DNA of 44,167 bases, from NCBI GenBank assembly GCA_947259095.1, contig CAMYLA010000030.1, positions 1-44,167 of the forward strand, read 5' to 3'. Source of the stretch: an uncultured Acidimicrobiaceae bacterium (GTDB lineage: Bacteria > Actinomycetota > Acidimicrobiia > Acidimicrobiales > SZUA-35). How positions within the stretch are numbered: position 1 is the stretch's first letter; each line of letters opens with the position of its first letter. Shown here piece after piece: positions 1-7,429 of the stretch. Below the pieces are notes generated by a model, which had not been told where the DNA came from, made no database searches, and was given only the letters and a program-made list of their open reading frames with translations. The position numbers and the translations under genes are program-made.

Positions 1-95
1 TCAAATTGGCGAATGACCTGCACGATCACGGCCATCACATCGGTTTTCGCCATCTTGCTCTTGCCGAACACTTGAATATTGAAGGTAGCGATCAA
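1..95 (-). CDS. Exonuclease/endonuclease/phosphatase-family protein, 5' end only
   Basis: Read on the minus strand, positions 95 to 3 encode a peptide containing IATFNIQVFGKSKM followed by a helix ending VIRQF. This matches the first strand and following helix of DNase I-like phosphodiesterases (the ATFNIQ motif). The rest lies outside the window. The only usable start in this frame is TTG at 95; the frame stays open upstream to an in-frame TGA near 165 with no ATG or GTG. Codon use is less GC-rich than in neighbouring genes. The gene may therefore start at TTG, or it may be a 5'-truncated or acquired fragment. The family call rests on a short match. Confidence 0.5.
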   Translation of the reverse strand, partial: MIATFNIQVFGKSKMAKTDVMAVIVQVIRQF

Positions 96-195
96 GATCT
101 TGTCGGCGGGGCGTCGAGCTGTGGGAAGTTGAACCGGGACGCCGCCACCACAGCTCGAGGTTCAGTGGTCGGCTGGGCCCGTCGATACACCTGGG

Positions 196-795
196 GTGAC
201 AGACCGCCCCGACCGAGGCATCGACGATCCCCCACGCCGCTCACCGGACCGTGCTGCGGTCGCCCCGCCGGGCGATGGTCTCGTCGACCCGGTCCGGGAC
301 CCTGCCGGCCCTGTCGGAGACGGTCTGAGGGCCACGCTGCTCGATGCCATCGACGCCGCCATGGCCACCCAGCCGGTGGCGGTCCTCCTGGTCGAGGTCG
401 CGGTCGCGGTCGAGGTCGATGCGACTGCCGGTGGGCGGGCCGACCGGCTCCTCGCCGAGAGAGCCGGCCAGGATCGACTGCCGGGCGGGCTGAGGCCAAC
501 CGATGCCGTCATCGGGATCGCAGCCGGCCGCGTCGCCGTGGTCAGGGCCGGGCTCTCGGCGCCGGCCGAGGCCGAGGGCCTGGCCTACCGACTGAGAACC
601 GATCTGGCCGACCGGTCACCCACCGAGGCCGGGCCGGCGATCCGGCTGGTCGCCATCGGCACCGCCACCAGCCGCGCCGGCGACACCGGCCATGACCTGC
701 TGCGCTACGCCGAACACGCCATCGCCGACGCCCTGGTGCTGGGCGATGGCAGGGTCGTGTCGTTCGACGACGCCGATCGCGACCTCCTGGCCTAG
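196..795 (+). CDS. Degenerate GGDEF-domain-like protein
   Basis: This 199-residue protein starts at GTG; no other good start is seen before residue 56. The N-terminal 45 residues are Pro/Asp/Arg-rich and look disordered. From about residue 45 the pattern resembles a GGDEF (diguanylate cyclase) fold: the hydrophobic strand PVAVLLVEV, a strand IAAGRVAVV where the GGDEF signature should lie, and a C-terminal AEHAIADALVLGDGRVVSFD like the usual end of the domain. The catalytic GG[DE]EF residues are absent, so cyclase activity is unlikely; a sensing or c-di-GMP-independent role is possible. Its stop overlaps the stop of the convergent lysS. Confidence 0.65.
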   Translation: MTDRPDRGIDDPPRRSPDRAAVAPPGDGLVDPVRDPAGPVGDGLRATLLDAIDAAMATQPVAVLLVEVAVAVEVDATAGGRADRLLAERAGQDRLPGGLRPTDAVIGIAAGRVAVVRAGLSAPAEAEGLAYRLRTDLADRSPTEAGPAIRLVAIGTATSRAGDTGHDLLRYAEHAIADALVLGDGRVVSFDDADRDLLA

Positions 796-2327
796 TGGTC
801 CTCGCCGTCGACCCGGCCGTCGCCGTCGGCTTCGGCCTCGCCGGTTGGTCCGGGAGCTGCGGCACCGGCCTCGGGCCGCATGGTGGGGAACAGGACGACG
901 TCTCGGATGTTGTGGGCATCGGTCAGCAACATCACCAGCCGGTCGACGCCGATGCCGAGTCCGCCGGTGGGCGGGAGACCGTACTCCATGGCCCGCAGGT
1001 AGTCCTCGTCGACCGGCATCGCCTCGTCGTCGCCGGCGTCCTTCTGGCGGACCTGGTCCTCGAACCGGGCCCGTTGCTCATCGGGATCGATCAGCTCGCT
1101 GAAGGCATTCGCCAACTCGCTGCCGGCCACCACCGCCTCGAATCGTTCGGTGAACCCCGGCCGCTCCCGGTGATCCCGTGAGAGCGGCGACACCTCTTTC
1201 GGGTAGTCGGTCACGAACACCGGTGACCACAGCTCGGACTCGACCGTCTTCTCGTAGAGCTCGAGGATCAGCTTGCCAGGCCCGTAGCTCTCCTTGATCT
1301 CCACGCCGTGCTCCCGGGCGATGCGCCGCAGCTCGTCGAGCTCCATCGTCAGGCCGACGCCGACCCCGAGCTGTTCCTCGATCAGCTCGGTCATCGAGGC
1401 TCGCCGCCACGGGGCCGACAGGTCCATCTCCCGGTCGTTGTAGGTCAGCCTGGTGGTGCCGTGGATCTCGGTGGCCAGGTGGGCCACCAGGTCCTCGACC
1501 AGGCCCATGATGTCGTCGTAGTCGGCGTAGGCCTGGTACAACTCCAACATCGTGAACTCGGGGTTGTGGCGGGTGCTGATGCCCTCGTTGCGGAAGACCC
1601 GGCCGATCTCGAACACCCGCTCGAAGCCACCGGCCACCAGCCGCTTCAGGTACAGCTCGGGGGCGATCCGGAGGAAGAACTCCTGGTCCAATGCGTTGTG
1701 GTGGGTGGTGAAGGGCCGGGCCAGCGCCCCACCGGGGATGGGATGGAAGATCGGCGTCTCCACTTCCATGAAGCCCCGGTCCTCCAACCAGCGCCGCATC
1801 ATCGACACGATCCGGGACCGCAGCACGAACACCTCACGGCTCTCCGGGGTGACCCACAGATCGATGTAGCGCTGGCGATAGCGGAGGTCCTGATCGGAGA
1901 TGCCGTGGTACTTGTCGGGGAACGGCCGGCGGGCCTCGGCCAGCACGACCCACTGCTCGACCTTCACCGACAACTCACCCTTGCGGGTCTTCATGACTTC
2001 ACCGGTCACGCCGATCCAATCGCCGAGCGACAGGCTGCAGAAGTCGGCGAAGTCCGGCGTGACCTTGGCCGGGGCGAAGAGCTGGATCCGGCCGCCGGAA
2101 TCCTGGAGGGTCCCGAACGCCAACTTGCCCTGGACCCGCCGCAGCATCAGCCGGCCGGCGATGGTCACCTGCTTGCCGGTTTCGGTTCCGTCGTCGATCG
2201 AGTCGAAGTCGGTCCTGATCTCGGCCGAGGTGGCGTTCGGCTCGAAGCGGAACGGGATGGCCGCCCTCTTCTCGGCGCCTGAGGCGACGATCGGGGCTGC
2301 GGTGGCAGGTGATTCGGAGGAAGACAT
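792..2327 (-). CDS. lysS: Lysyl-tRNA synthetase, class II
   Basis: This 511-residue enzyme attaches lysine to tRNA-Lys. An N-terminal OB-fold anticodon-binding domain (about residues 50-150, KQVTIAGRLMLRR) is followed by the class II catalytic core. Motif 2 appears as VFEIGRVFRNEGISTRHNPE and motif 3 as GGLGIGVDRLVMLL, and the family HNALDQEFFLRIAPELYLK region is also present. The length is normal for the family except for an Ala/Gly/Asp-rich tail of about 28 residues after the last motif. The ATG at 2327 is 15 bases after the nadC stop, so the two genes are probably co-transcribed. Its stop shares a CTAG tetranucleotide with the convergent gene at 196-795. Confidence 0.98.
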   Translation of the reverse strand: MSSSESPATAAPIVASGAEKRAAIPFRFEPNATSAEIRTDFDSIDDGTETGKQVTIAGRLMLRRVQGKLAFGTLQDSGGRIQLFAPAKVTPDFADFCSLSLGDWIGVTGEVMKTRKGELSVKVEQWVVLAEARRPFPDKYHGISDQDLRYRQRYIDLWVTPESREVFVLRSRIVSMMRRWLEDRGFMEVETPIFHPIPGGALARPFTTHHNALDQEFFLRIAPELYLKRLVAGGFERVFEIGRVFRNEGISTRHNPEFTMLELYQAYADYDDIMGLVEDLVAHLATEIHGTTRLTYNDREMDLSAPWRRASMTELIEEQLGVGVGLTMELDELRRIAREHGVEIKESYGPGKLILELYEKTVESELWSPVFVTDYPKEVSPLSRDHRERPGFTERFEAVVAGSELANAFSELIDPDEQRARFEDQVRQKDAGDDEAMPVDEDYLRAMEYGLPPTGGLGIGVDRLVMLLTDAHNIRDVVLFPTMRPEAGAAAPGPTGEAEADGDGRVDGEDH

Positions 2328-2342
2328 GTGGGGTTCTCTTGA

Positions 2343-3224
2343 TCAGTTCTGGGTCGGCACGACATCGAGGCCGATGTCGAGGACCGGGGCCGAATTGGTG
2401 ATCGACCCCGATGAGACGAGATCCACGCCAGTGTCGGCGTAGCCGTCGAGGGTAGACAATGTGATACCACCGGAAGCCTCGAGCAGGGGGCGCCTTTTAC
2501 CGTTTGAGGCCGCCCAGTGGTCGACTTTGGGCACCAGTTCGCTGAGTTGGGCCGGCGTGAAGTTGTCGAGCAGGATGATGTCGGCCCCCGCCTCCAGCGC
2601 CTCGAACAGCAGGTTCTCCCGGTCTGCTTCGACGTGAATGGTCCGCCCCGGCCAGCGCTGCCGGGCCTTGGCCACCGAGGCGGCGATGGTGGTGCCGATC
2701 AGGTGGTTGTCCTTCAGCATCAGCCAGTCCGAGAGGTTGCCCCGATGGTTGGCCGCTCCCCCGGCCCGCACCGCCGCCTTCTGCAACGACCGGAACCCGG
2801 GGGTGGTCTTGCGGGTGTCCCACACGGTGACCCGGCCGGCGGCCGCCTCGACCCAGGTTGCGGCATTGGTGGCGACGCCGGAAAGATGGCTGAGGAAGTT
2901 CAGGGCGGTCCGCTCGGCGGTGAGCATGGCGGCGAACGGTCCGGCGGCGACGCCGAAGACCTCCCCGGCCTCGACCCGATCGCCGTCCGACTTGCGCCAC
3001 TCCACCGCCAGGTCGGGATCGACGGCGGCGAACGTCTCCTCGACGCAGAGGCAACCGGCGATGACCCCGGGGAAGCGGGCTCCGAATTCGGCGGTGGCCT
3101 GCAGGTCCTGGTCCAGCAGCGAGGAGGTGAGATCGCCGAGCGGGGTCAGGTCCTCGGCCAGGGCCCGCTGCACCAGAAACCGCACATCGGCGACCGGAGG
3201 TTGCAGATCTTTGCGCAGGGCCAC
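2343..3224 (-). CDS. nadC: Quinolinate (nicotinate-nucleotide) phosphoribosyltransferase
   Basis: This 293-residue cytosolic enzyme converts quinolinate and PRPP to nicotinate mononucleotide in de novo NAD synthesis. Visible family motifs, in order, are the N-terminal ALAEDLTPLGDLTS, the active-site RTALNFLSHLSGVAT, WDTRKTTPGFRSLQKAAV, MLKDNHL, HVEADR, the barrel strand ADIILLDNF, and the phosphate-binding LEASGGI followed by SSGSIT. The start is GTG, with a GGGAG sequence about 11 bases upstream. nadA and nadB are not in the window. It precedes lysS with only 15 bases between them. Confidence 0.97.
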   Translation of the reverse strand: MALRKDLQPPVADVRFLVQRALAEDLTPLGDLTSSLLDQDLQATAEFGARFPGVIAGCLCVEETFAAVDPDLAVEWRKSDGDRVEAGEVFGVAAGPFAAMLTAERTALNFLSHLSGVATNAATWVEAAAGRVTVWDTRKTTPGFRSLQKAAVRAGGAANHRGNLSDWLMLKDNHLIGTTIAASVAKARQRWPGRTIHVEADRENLLFEALEAGADIILLDNFTPAQLSELVPKVDHWAASNGKRRPLLEASGGITLSTLDGYADTGVDLVSSGSITNSAPVLDIGLDVVPTQN

Positions 3225-3359
3225 AGTGTTGCTTCTCCCGATTCGCTACGCCGGGGCCCGATGGCACCGGGGCCGGTCCGATGGTGCGTCTGCAAGCATA
3301 GGGGCGGGCCGGCCGCCGACCTCGGTGCCGCCGGGCTCGTTGCCCCCGGCCGGCGGGCC

Positions 3360-4010
3360 TCAGGCCCGTTTCCGGCGGGTCTCCCGCAGCCTGGCCAGAA
3401 CCAGCGGGACGGCGGGCAGCAGCCGCCGGAGCTCATCTCGCTGCCCCGGCTTCATCGATACCACGTAGTCCCGGGCCGGAGACCAGCTCCGCCTGCGATG
3501 GACCCGGATGCGACCGACCTCGAGCCGATGGTGATCGAGGATGGCCAGCTCCGATGCCGCCAGGCCCCGCACGCCCTGGCCGACAACGCAGCCGAAGCGT
3601 TCCGCGTTCGAGGTGATGCGCAACTCCGACAGGCCGGCCGAAGCGGTCTCGAAGCGGGCGTTTGCCACCCCGCCGACCGCGAAGACGAACTTCATCCAGC
3701 CCCGCTCTGCCACCACCCGCAGCAGCTCCGAACCGCCGGGGTCGATCAACACCGTCGCCCGGCTCGGCGTCAGGAACTGCCTGGCTTCCTCAGACCGGCT
3801 TGCCCCCAGGGGCCGTCCGACGTGGTCGACGACGTCGAAGTCGCCAAGGTCCCAACGGGATCGGGCCAGGTAGACCAGGACCGATTCGTCGAAGATCGAC
3901 CGGCCGGCTTCGTAGACCACGAACCCCGAGCTGGCAACGAGGTGTTGGGCTCGGCCGGGAGGCGGGATCGGGCCGCCGGTGGTCGGCCCCGGCGGAGGGG
4001 GAACGGGCAT
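3360..4010 (-). CDS. LURP-one/scramblase-like conserved protein
   Basis: This protein of about 216 residues has a Pro-rich N-terminus (PVPPPPGPTTGG) followed by a pattern of short beta strands: FDVVDHVGRPLG, ATVLIDPGGSELLRVV and LAILDHHRLEVGRIRVH. This resembles the Tubby-like fold of phospholipid scramblase and LURP-one proteins, where 'D..G..LG.I' repeats are common. No transmembrane helix or signal peptide is evident. A longer start at GTG 4064 is possible, but a strong hairpin (4067-4092) would cover its ribosome-binding region, so ATG 4010 is preferred. The fold is a pattern match only and the function is unknown. Confidence 0.62.
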   Translation of the reverse strand: MPVPPPPGPTTGGPIPPPGRAQHLVASSGFVVYEAGRSIFDESVLVYLARSRWDLGDFDVVDHVGRPLGASRSEEARQFLTPSRATVLIDPGGSELLRVVAERGWMKFVFAVGGVANARFETASAGLSELRITSNAERFGCVVGQGVRGLAASELAILDHHRLEVGRIRVHRRRSWSPARDYVVSMKPGQRDELRRLLPAVPLVLARLRETRRKRA

Positions 4011-4066
4011 CGAACGATTGTAGATCCCGACCCGAACCGGAACCGGAAGCGGCCAGGGCATCACCG

Positions 4067-4092
4067 GAGACCGGCATCGAGATGCCGGTCTC
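4067..4092 (-). terminator. Perfect 12-bp inverted repeat after the dodecin-fusion gene
   Basis: GAGACCGGCATC (4067-4078) and GATGCCGGTCTC (4081-4092) are exact reverse complements separated by two bases. The hairpin begins three bases after the stop of the gene ending at 4096. No U-tract follows it on the minus strand, so it is either an atypical terminator or an mRNA 3'-end stabiliser. Confidence 0.45.
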
Positions 4093-4095
4093 GGC

Positions 4096-4806
4096 CTACG
4101 ATTCCTCTTCGACCAGGTGGGTCACCGGCAGCCGGAAGTGCCGTTCCAGCCGGGCCGGCAGATCGAGCTTGAACCAGCGTGAGATACCGGCGGGCTGGGT
4201 GGCGACGACGATCTCGTCGAAAGCGGCCCGACCCATGATTCGCTGGACCGCGCCGACCGGATCGCCGACCCCGACTTCGCCGGTCAGCCGAGAGCTGCGG
4301 CCGGCGAACGACTTCCGGAACGTATCGAGCCGCTCCTCGGCCTCCTCGAGCGCCACCAGCCGATCGTAGTCTGTGATGTGGTTCATCTGGGGATCGACGC
4401 CGCCTGTCGGATCGGTGTAGACGAGCGGCCGGTTCGACTCGGGCACCAGCAGATGGAACTCGGCCGGTCCGATCGCCTCCTTGTCGTCGATCCATTGTTG
4501 GAGGGCGGGGCTCGGCAGGGTGTGGTCGGCAACGATCAGGTAGCGATGGACCTCGACTTCGGCCGCACCGTCGTCGCCGGGCCGTGAGCGGTCGAGTCGG
4601 AACGCCATCTCGAGCTTCACCCGGTAGCGGGCCACACCGCCGTCGGCCAGCAACAGGTCGGCCTTGACAACGGTGGCCGACCGGAGATCGTGGATCGTCT
4701 TCATCGCCTCGGCCACACCGGCCCGGGCCGCATCCTCCCACGACGTTTCGGAGGTGGCGACAACCCGGATGATCTTGTGGACCTGCCCGTTTGCCGAACC
4801 TGCCAT
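4096..4806 (-). CDS. Dodecin fused to a UspA-like domain
   Basis: This 236-residue protein has two parts. Residues 1-75 are a dodecin: HKIIRVVATSETSWEDAARA, then KTIHDLRSATVVKADLLL and YRVKLEMAFR, with the Trp that stacks on flavin in dodecins. Residues from about 88 start with HRYLIVADHTLPSP, and the end, GRAAFDEIVVATQPAGISRW followed by LERHFRLPVTHL, resembles the nucleotide-binding half of universal-stress/UspA proteins. ATG 4806 overlaps the TGA of the stand-alone dodecin upstream (TGATG), implying coupling. Dodecins are flavin-storing dodecamers of about 70 residues; a C-terminal UspA-like extension is unusual. The dodecin call is firm and the UspA call moderate. Confidence 0.83.
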   Translation of the reverse strand: MAGSANGQVHKIIRVVATSETSWEDAARAGVAEAMKTIHDLRSATVVKADLLLADGGVARYRVKLEMAFRLDRSRPGDDGAAEVEVHRYLIVADHTLPSPALQQWIDDKEAIGPAEFHLLVPESNRPLVYTDPTGGVDPQMNHITDYDRLVALEEAEERLDTFRKSFAGRSSRLTGEVGVGDPVGAVQRIMGRAAFDEIVVATQPAGISRWFKLDLPARLERHFRLPVTHLVEEES

Positions 4807-5021
4807 CAGCCGTCGACCGATTCGTGTTTGAACGACAACCGGACCTTGCACCGGAACAACATGACGTCGCCGTCCTCGATGACAAGATCCTGCTGGATCA
4901 CCTCGGCCACCCGTAGATCCCGAAGCGTCTTCGATGCCTCGATGACCGCCGTGGTGGCGGCCTTCTCCCATGACTCGTTGCTGGTGCCGATCAGCTCTAC
5001 GACGTTGTAGACACTGTCCAT
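4806..5021 (-). CDS. Dodecin (flavin-binding/storage protein)
   Basis: This 71-residue protein is the usual dodecin length. It carries the signature VYNVVELIGTSNESWEKAA, then KTLRDLRVAEVIQQDLVI and a final strand FRCKVRLSFK. In known dodecins the Trp sandwiches riboflavin or FMN pairs and the downstream Gln contacts the ring; both the Trp and Gln-rich strand positions are present. ATG 5021 is chosen because GGGAG lies about eight bases upstream and the N-terminus matches the family. It is the first gene of a coupled pair with the dodecin-UspA fusion. Its role is probably cytosolic flavin buffering. Confidence 0.92.
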   Translation of the reverse strand: MDSVYNVVELIGTSNESWEKAATTAVIEASKTLRDLRVAEVIQQDLVIEDGDVMLFRCKVRLSFKHESVDG

Positions 5022-5151
5022 TGTGGTACTCCCTAGGGCTCGCCGGTCGGGCTCCAGACTAGTTCCAACTGCGACGCGACACCGCAACGCAGCCCGGCCG
5101 GCGGCCGCTCACCACGGCGGTCGACAGGAGCCACCGAGCCCGGGCCGGCGG

Positions 5152-5601
5152 CTACAGCGGCCCCAGGTTGGTCACGTCGCCGACCGCAGCCGCCGGATCG
5201 TAGCCGGGCACTGCGACGTCGGGGGCGAGGTCGAGCAGCGGCCTCATGACGAAGTTCCGGATGCCCATTCTGGGATGGGGAACCGAGAGGTTGTCGTCTT
5301 CCACCACCAGGTCTCCGACCAGCAGCACATCCACATCCAGGGTTCGTGGCCCCCACCGAACCGCCCGGACCCGGCCGGCCGCCTGCTCAAGCTCGTGACA
5401 CAAGGCAAGCAGCTCCTGGGGTGTGCGCCCGGTCTCCAGCTCGACCACGATGTTGAGGAACGGCCCCTGCTCCGGGCCGCCGACGGGATCGGTTTCGTAG
5501 ACCGGTGACACCGCCACCAGCTCCGGGATCGCCGCCACCGCCTCCCGGAGGATGGTCCGGCGGTCCCCGATGTTGGAACCCATGGCCAGGAACGCTCTCA
5601 A
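5152..5601 (-). CDS. folK: 2-amino-4-hydroxy-6-hydroxymethyldihydropteridine pyrophosphokinase
   Basis: This 149-residue enzyme transfers pyrophosphate from ATP to 6-hydroxymethyldihydropterin before the FolP step of folate synthesis. The motifs are FLAMGSNIGDR at the N-terminus, VSPVYETDPVGG, GPFLNIVVELET and the signature RWGPRTLDVDVLL followed by PHPRM. The start is TTG 5601, whose last two bases and the next one form the TGA of folB (TTGA overlap). This gives the normal family N-terminus; the first ATG, six codons later, would remove part of the first strand. It is translated after folB, probably by coupling. Confidence 0.93.
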   Translation of the reverse strand: MRAFLAMGSNIGDRRTILREAVAAIPELVAVSPVYETDPVGGPEQGPFLNIVVELETGRTPQELLALCHELEQAAGRVRAVRWGPRTLDVDVLLVGDLVVEDDNLSVPHPRMGIRNFVMRPLLDLAPDVAVPGYDPAAAVGDVTNLGPL

Positions 5602-5957
5602 CGGCTGCGGTGGATGCTGACCCCGGTGGTATCGACATGGGCGGCCACCGGGGGCCGCATCTTCCGGGCGGTGATGGTGACCGCATCGACGATGGAGTTC
5701 TCGAAGATGAGCTCGGCGACCCTGGCCGACATCCTCTCCAGCAGCTGGAACCGCTCGTCGTCGAGCTCGGACTTCAGCACGTCGATGATGCGGCCGTAGT
5801 CGGCGGTGTGGGACAGATCGTCGCTGGCACCGGCGGCCGAGAGATCGAGGTACAGATCGATGTCGAACAGGAACGGCTGTTTCCGGGCCTGCTCCTCGGG
5901 GAGCACGCCGCAGTACACCAGCAGCTCCAATCCTCGGATCTCGATGCGATCGTCCAT
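5598..5957 (-). CDS. folB: Dihydroneopterin aldolase
   Basis: This 119-residue cytosolic enzyme cleaves 7,8-dihydroneopterin to 6-hydroxymethyldihydropterin and glycolaldehyde. The family pattern is clear: DRIEIRGLELLVYCGVLPEE at the N-terminus, PFLFDIDLYLDL, the HTADYGRI region, and the helix ending in ELIFENSIVDAVTITARK. ATG 5957 is preferred because GGAG lies six bases upstream; the GTG immediately before it (5960) is too close. The stop overlaps the TTG start of folK. A probable pseudophosphatase gene and folP lie upstream in the same direction. Confidence 0.95.
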   Translation of the reverse strand: MDDRIEIRGLELLVYCGVLPEEQARKQPFLFDIDLYLDLSAAGASDDLSHTADYGRIIDVLKSELDDERFQLLERMSARVAELIFENSIVDAVTITARKMRPPVAAHVDTTGVSIHRSR

Positions 5958-5989
5958 CACCTGCTCCGTCCGTTTTCGGTCGATGGTGG

Positions 5990-6514
5990 CTACGCCCCGC
6001 AGGCCCGCTCGGAAGTCCTGGCGTGTTCGGCGGCGGTGACGATCGAACGACCGGTTGGCCCCATCTGCCGCTGCAGGATCCGCTCCATGACCATGATGGC
6101 ATCAAAGGTGACCGGCACCAGGCCGGTCCAGCGGAGGTAGCCGCCCATGAGGCCGGCGATGCGATCACCGACCTCCTCCATATGCAGCAAGAGCTTGCGG
6201 CCGTCGCCGAGCAGTACCTGCAACTCGCCATACAACTGGGGTAGGGCGACGTCGAGATCGAGCGACGGCGAGAACGGCCAGTGCTTCCACGGCATGCCCT
6301 GCTCGTCGTAGCTGTGGAGGTTGTGATCGGAGGGGATCAACGAGACGACGTAGGAGAAGTTGTTCTCCCGGACCCAGATCACTTCCTCCTGTCGGCGAAC
6401 CCGACGATGGTTCGACCCGTACCCACCGGGACGCTCGCAGATCGCCAGTTGGTCCTCGATGATCCAGTGAAATCCTCGGGGCTTGATTCCCTGTGCCCAC
6501 TTTCCCTTGGCCAT
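5990..6514 (-). CDS. Probable tyrosine/dual-specificity pseudophosphatase in the folate cluster
   Basis: This 174-residue protein has the order of elements of a dual-specificity phosphatase: a leading PGGYGSNHR, a strand VVSLIPSDHNL, the acidic-loop region HWPFSPSLD, a helix, then KLLLHMEEVGDRIAGLMGGY, where an active enzyme would have HCxxGxxR, followed by YLRWTGLVPVTFDAI and a C-terminal helix. His, Gly and Arg of the P-loop are kept, but the catalytic Cys is Met. It should therefore lack phosphatase chemistry and may bind a phosphorylated partner. ATG 6514 is one base after the folP stop, with AGGAGAAAGG upstream. The assignment rests on pattern recognition. Confidence 0.68.
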   Translation of the reverse strand: MAKGKWAQGIKPRGFHWIIEDQLAICERPGGYGSNHRRVRRQEEVIWVRENNFSYVVSLIPSDHNLHSYDEQGMPWKHWPFSPSLDLDVALPQLYGELQVLLGDGRKLLLHMEEVGDRIAGLMGGYLRWTGLVPVTFDAIMVMERILQRQMGPTGRSIVTAAEHARTSERACGA

Positions 6515-6515
6515 A

Positions 6516-7349
6516 TCACCTTTCTCCTGCGACCACGGTCGCAGCCTGTTTGGCCGCCTTCACGTCATGAACTCGAATCATTGCCACGCCTTGCAGCATC
6601 GCATACGTCGCCGTTGTCACCGAGCCTACTAGCCGATCGTCGGCCGGTGTCTGCTGATCGGCACCATCGGAGCGGGCGATGAGCTGCCCCAGCATGGATT
6701 TCCGACTGGTCCCGATGGCCACCGGCCACCCGGTGTCGACCAGGGCGTCGATGTGGGCCAGCAGCTGGAGGTTGTGATCGAGGGACTTGCCGAAACCGAA
6801 GCCGGGGTCGATCCAGATCTCCTCGACCCCAAGGTCACGGGCGGCGGCCGCCTTCTCGCTGAGAAACTCAGTGACCTCGGCCACGACGTCGTCGTAGCGG
6901 GGATTGCGTTGCATGGAGCCAGGATCGCCCTGCATGTGCATGGCGATCCAACCGACGCCAAGGTCGGCCGCCACCGGCGCCAGGGAGGCACCGACGTCGT
7001 TGATGATGGTGGCGCCGGCGGCCACCGCCGCCCTTGCCACCTCCTCGTGGCGGGTGTCGACCGCCACCCTGGTGACGGGGCTCAGCGCCTCGATCACCGG
7101 GACGACCCGATCGAGCTCGATCCGATGGTCGACGGGGGTGGCACCGGGCCGGGTCGATTCGCCGCCGACGTCGATGATGTCCGCTCCTTGGTCGAGCATG
7201 GCCTTGGCGTGGGCAATCGCGGCCGCGGTGTCGAGGTAGCGGCCGCCGTCACTGAACGAATCGGGGGTCACATTGAGAACGCCAAGGATCGTCGTCACGG
7301 AACCCGAAGTACGCCCCGAGTTCGAGGAAGTCACACCCGACTGGCCCAC
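6516..7349 (-). CDS. folP: Dihydropteroate synthase
   Basis: This 277-residue TIM-barrel enzyme joins hydroxymethyldihydropterin pyrophosphate with p-aminobenzoate. The two Prosite-type motifs are present: ILGVLNVTPDSFSDGG and ADIIDVGGESTRPGA. Further conserved elements are VAVDTRHEEVARAA, IINDVGAS, WIDPGFGFGKSLDHN and IGTSRKSMLG (pterin/phosphate site), ending with IRVHDV. The start is GTG 7349, preceding a polar 18-residue N-terminus; a shorter start is possible. It is followed after one base by the pseudophosphatase gene and then by folB and folK. Confidence 0.97.
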   Translation of the reverse strand: MGQSGVTSSNSGRTSGSVTTILGVLNVTPDSFSDGGRYLDTAAAIAHAKAMLDQGADIIDVGGESTRPGATPVDHRIELDRVVPVIEALSPVTRVAVDTRHEEVARAAVAAGATIINDVGASLAPVAADLGVGWIAMHMQGDPGSMQRNPRYDDVVAEVTEFLSEKAAAARDLGVEEIWIDPGFGFGKSLDHNLQLLAHIDALVDTGWPVAIGTSRKSMLGQLIARSDGADQQTPADDRLVGSVTTATYAMLQGVAMIRVHDVKAAKQAATVVAGER

Positions 7350-7391
7350 GATGTTTGGAGTGTACCGAGTGCACGAGCTGGACTCTCGCCC

Positions 7392-7407
7392 GGTGGGTCA
7401 CCCCACC
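7392..7407 (-). other. 6-bp hairpin with GNRA loop between tilS and folP
   Basis: On the minus strand GGTGGG-GTGA-CCCACC forms a perfect 6-bp stem closed by a GTGA (GNRA-type) tetraloop, between the tilS stop and the folP start. No U-tract follows. It may be a processing or attenuation hairpin, but chance is possible in GC-rich DNA. Confidence 0.3.
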
Positions 7408-7429
7408 CTTTCCGCCGGTGCCGTGTTGT

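Noticed and set aside
4011..4064. Longer start (GTG 4064) for the scramblase-like gene
   Set aside because: The 12-bp hairpin at 4067-4092 would cover its ribosome-binding region and the extra residues are not domain-like.
2517..4172. Long plus-strand open frame opposite nadC and the scramblase-like gene
   Set aside because: High-GC DNA leaves the strand opposite real genes open. The product is Gly/Arg/Pro-rich with no family motif, and nadC is unmistakable on the other strand.
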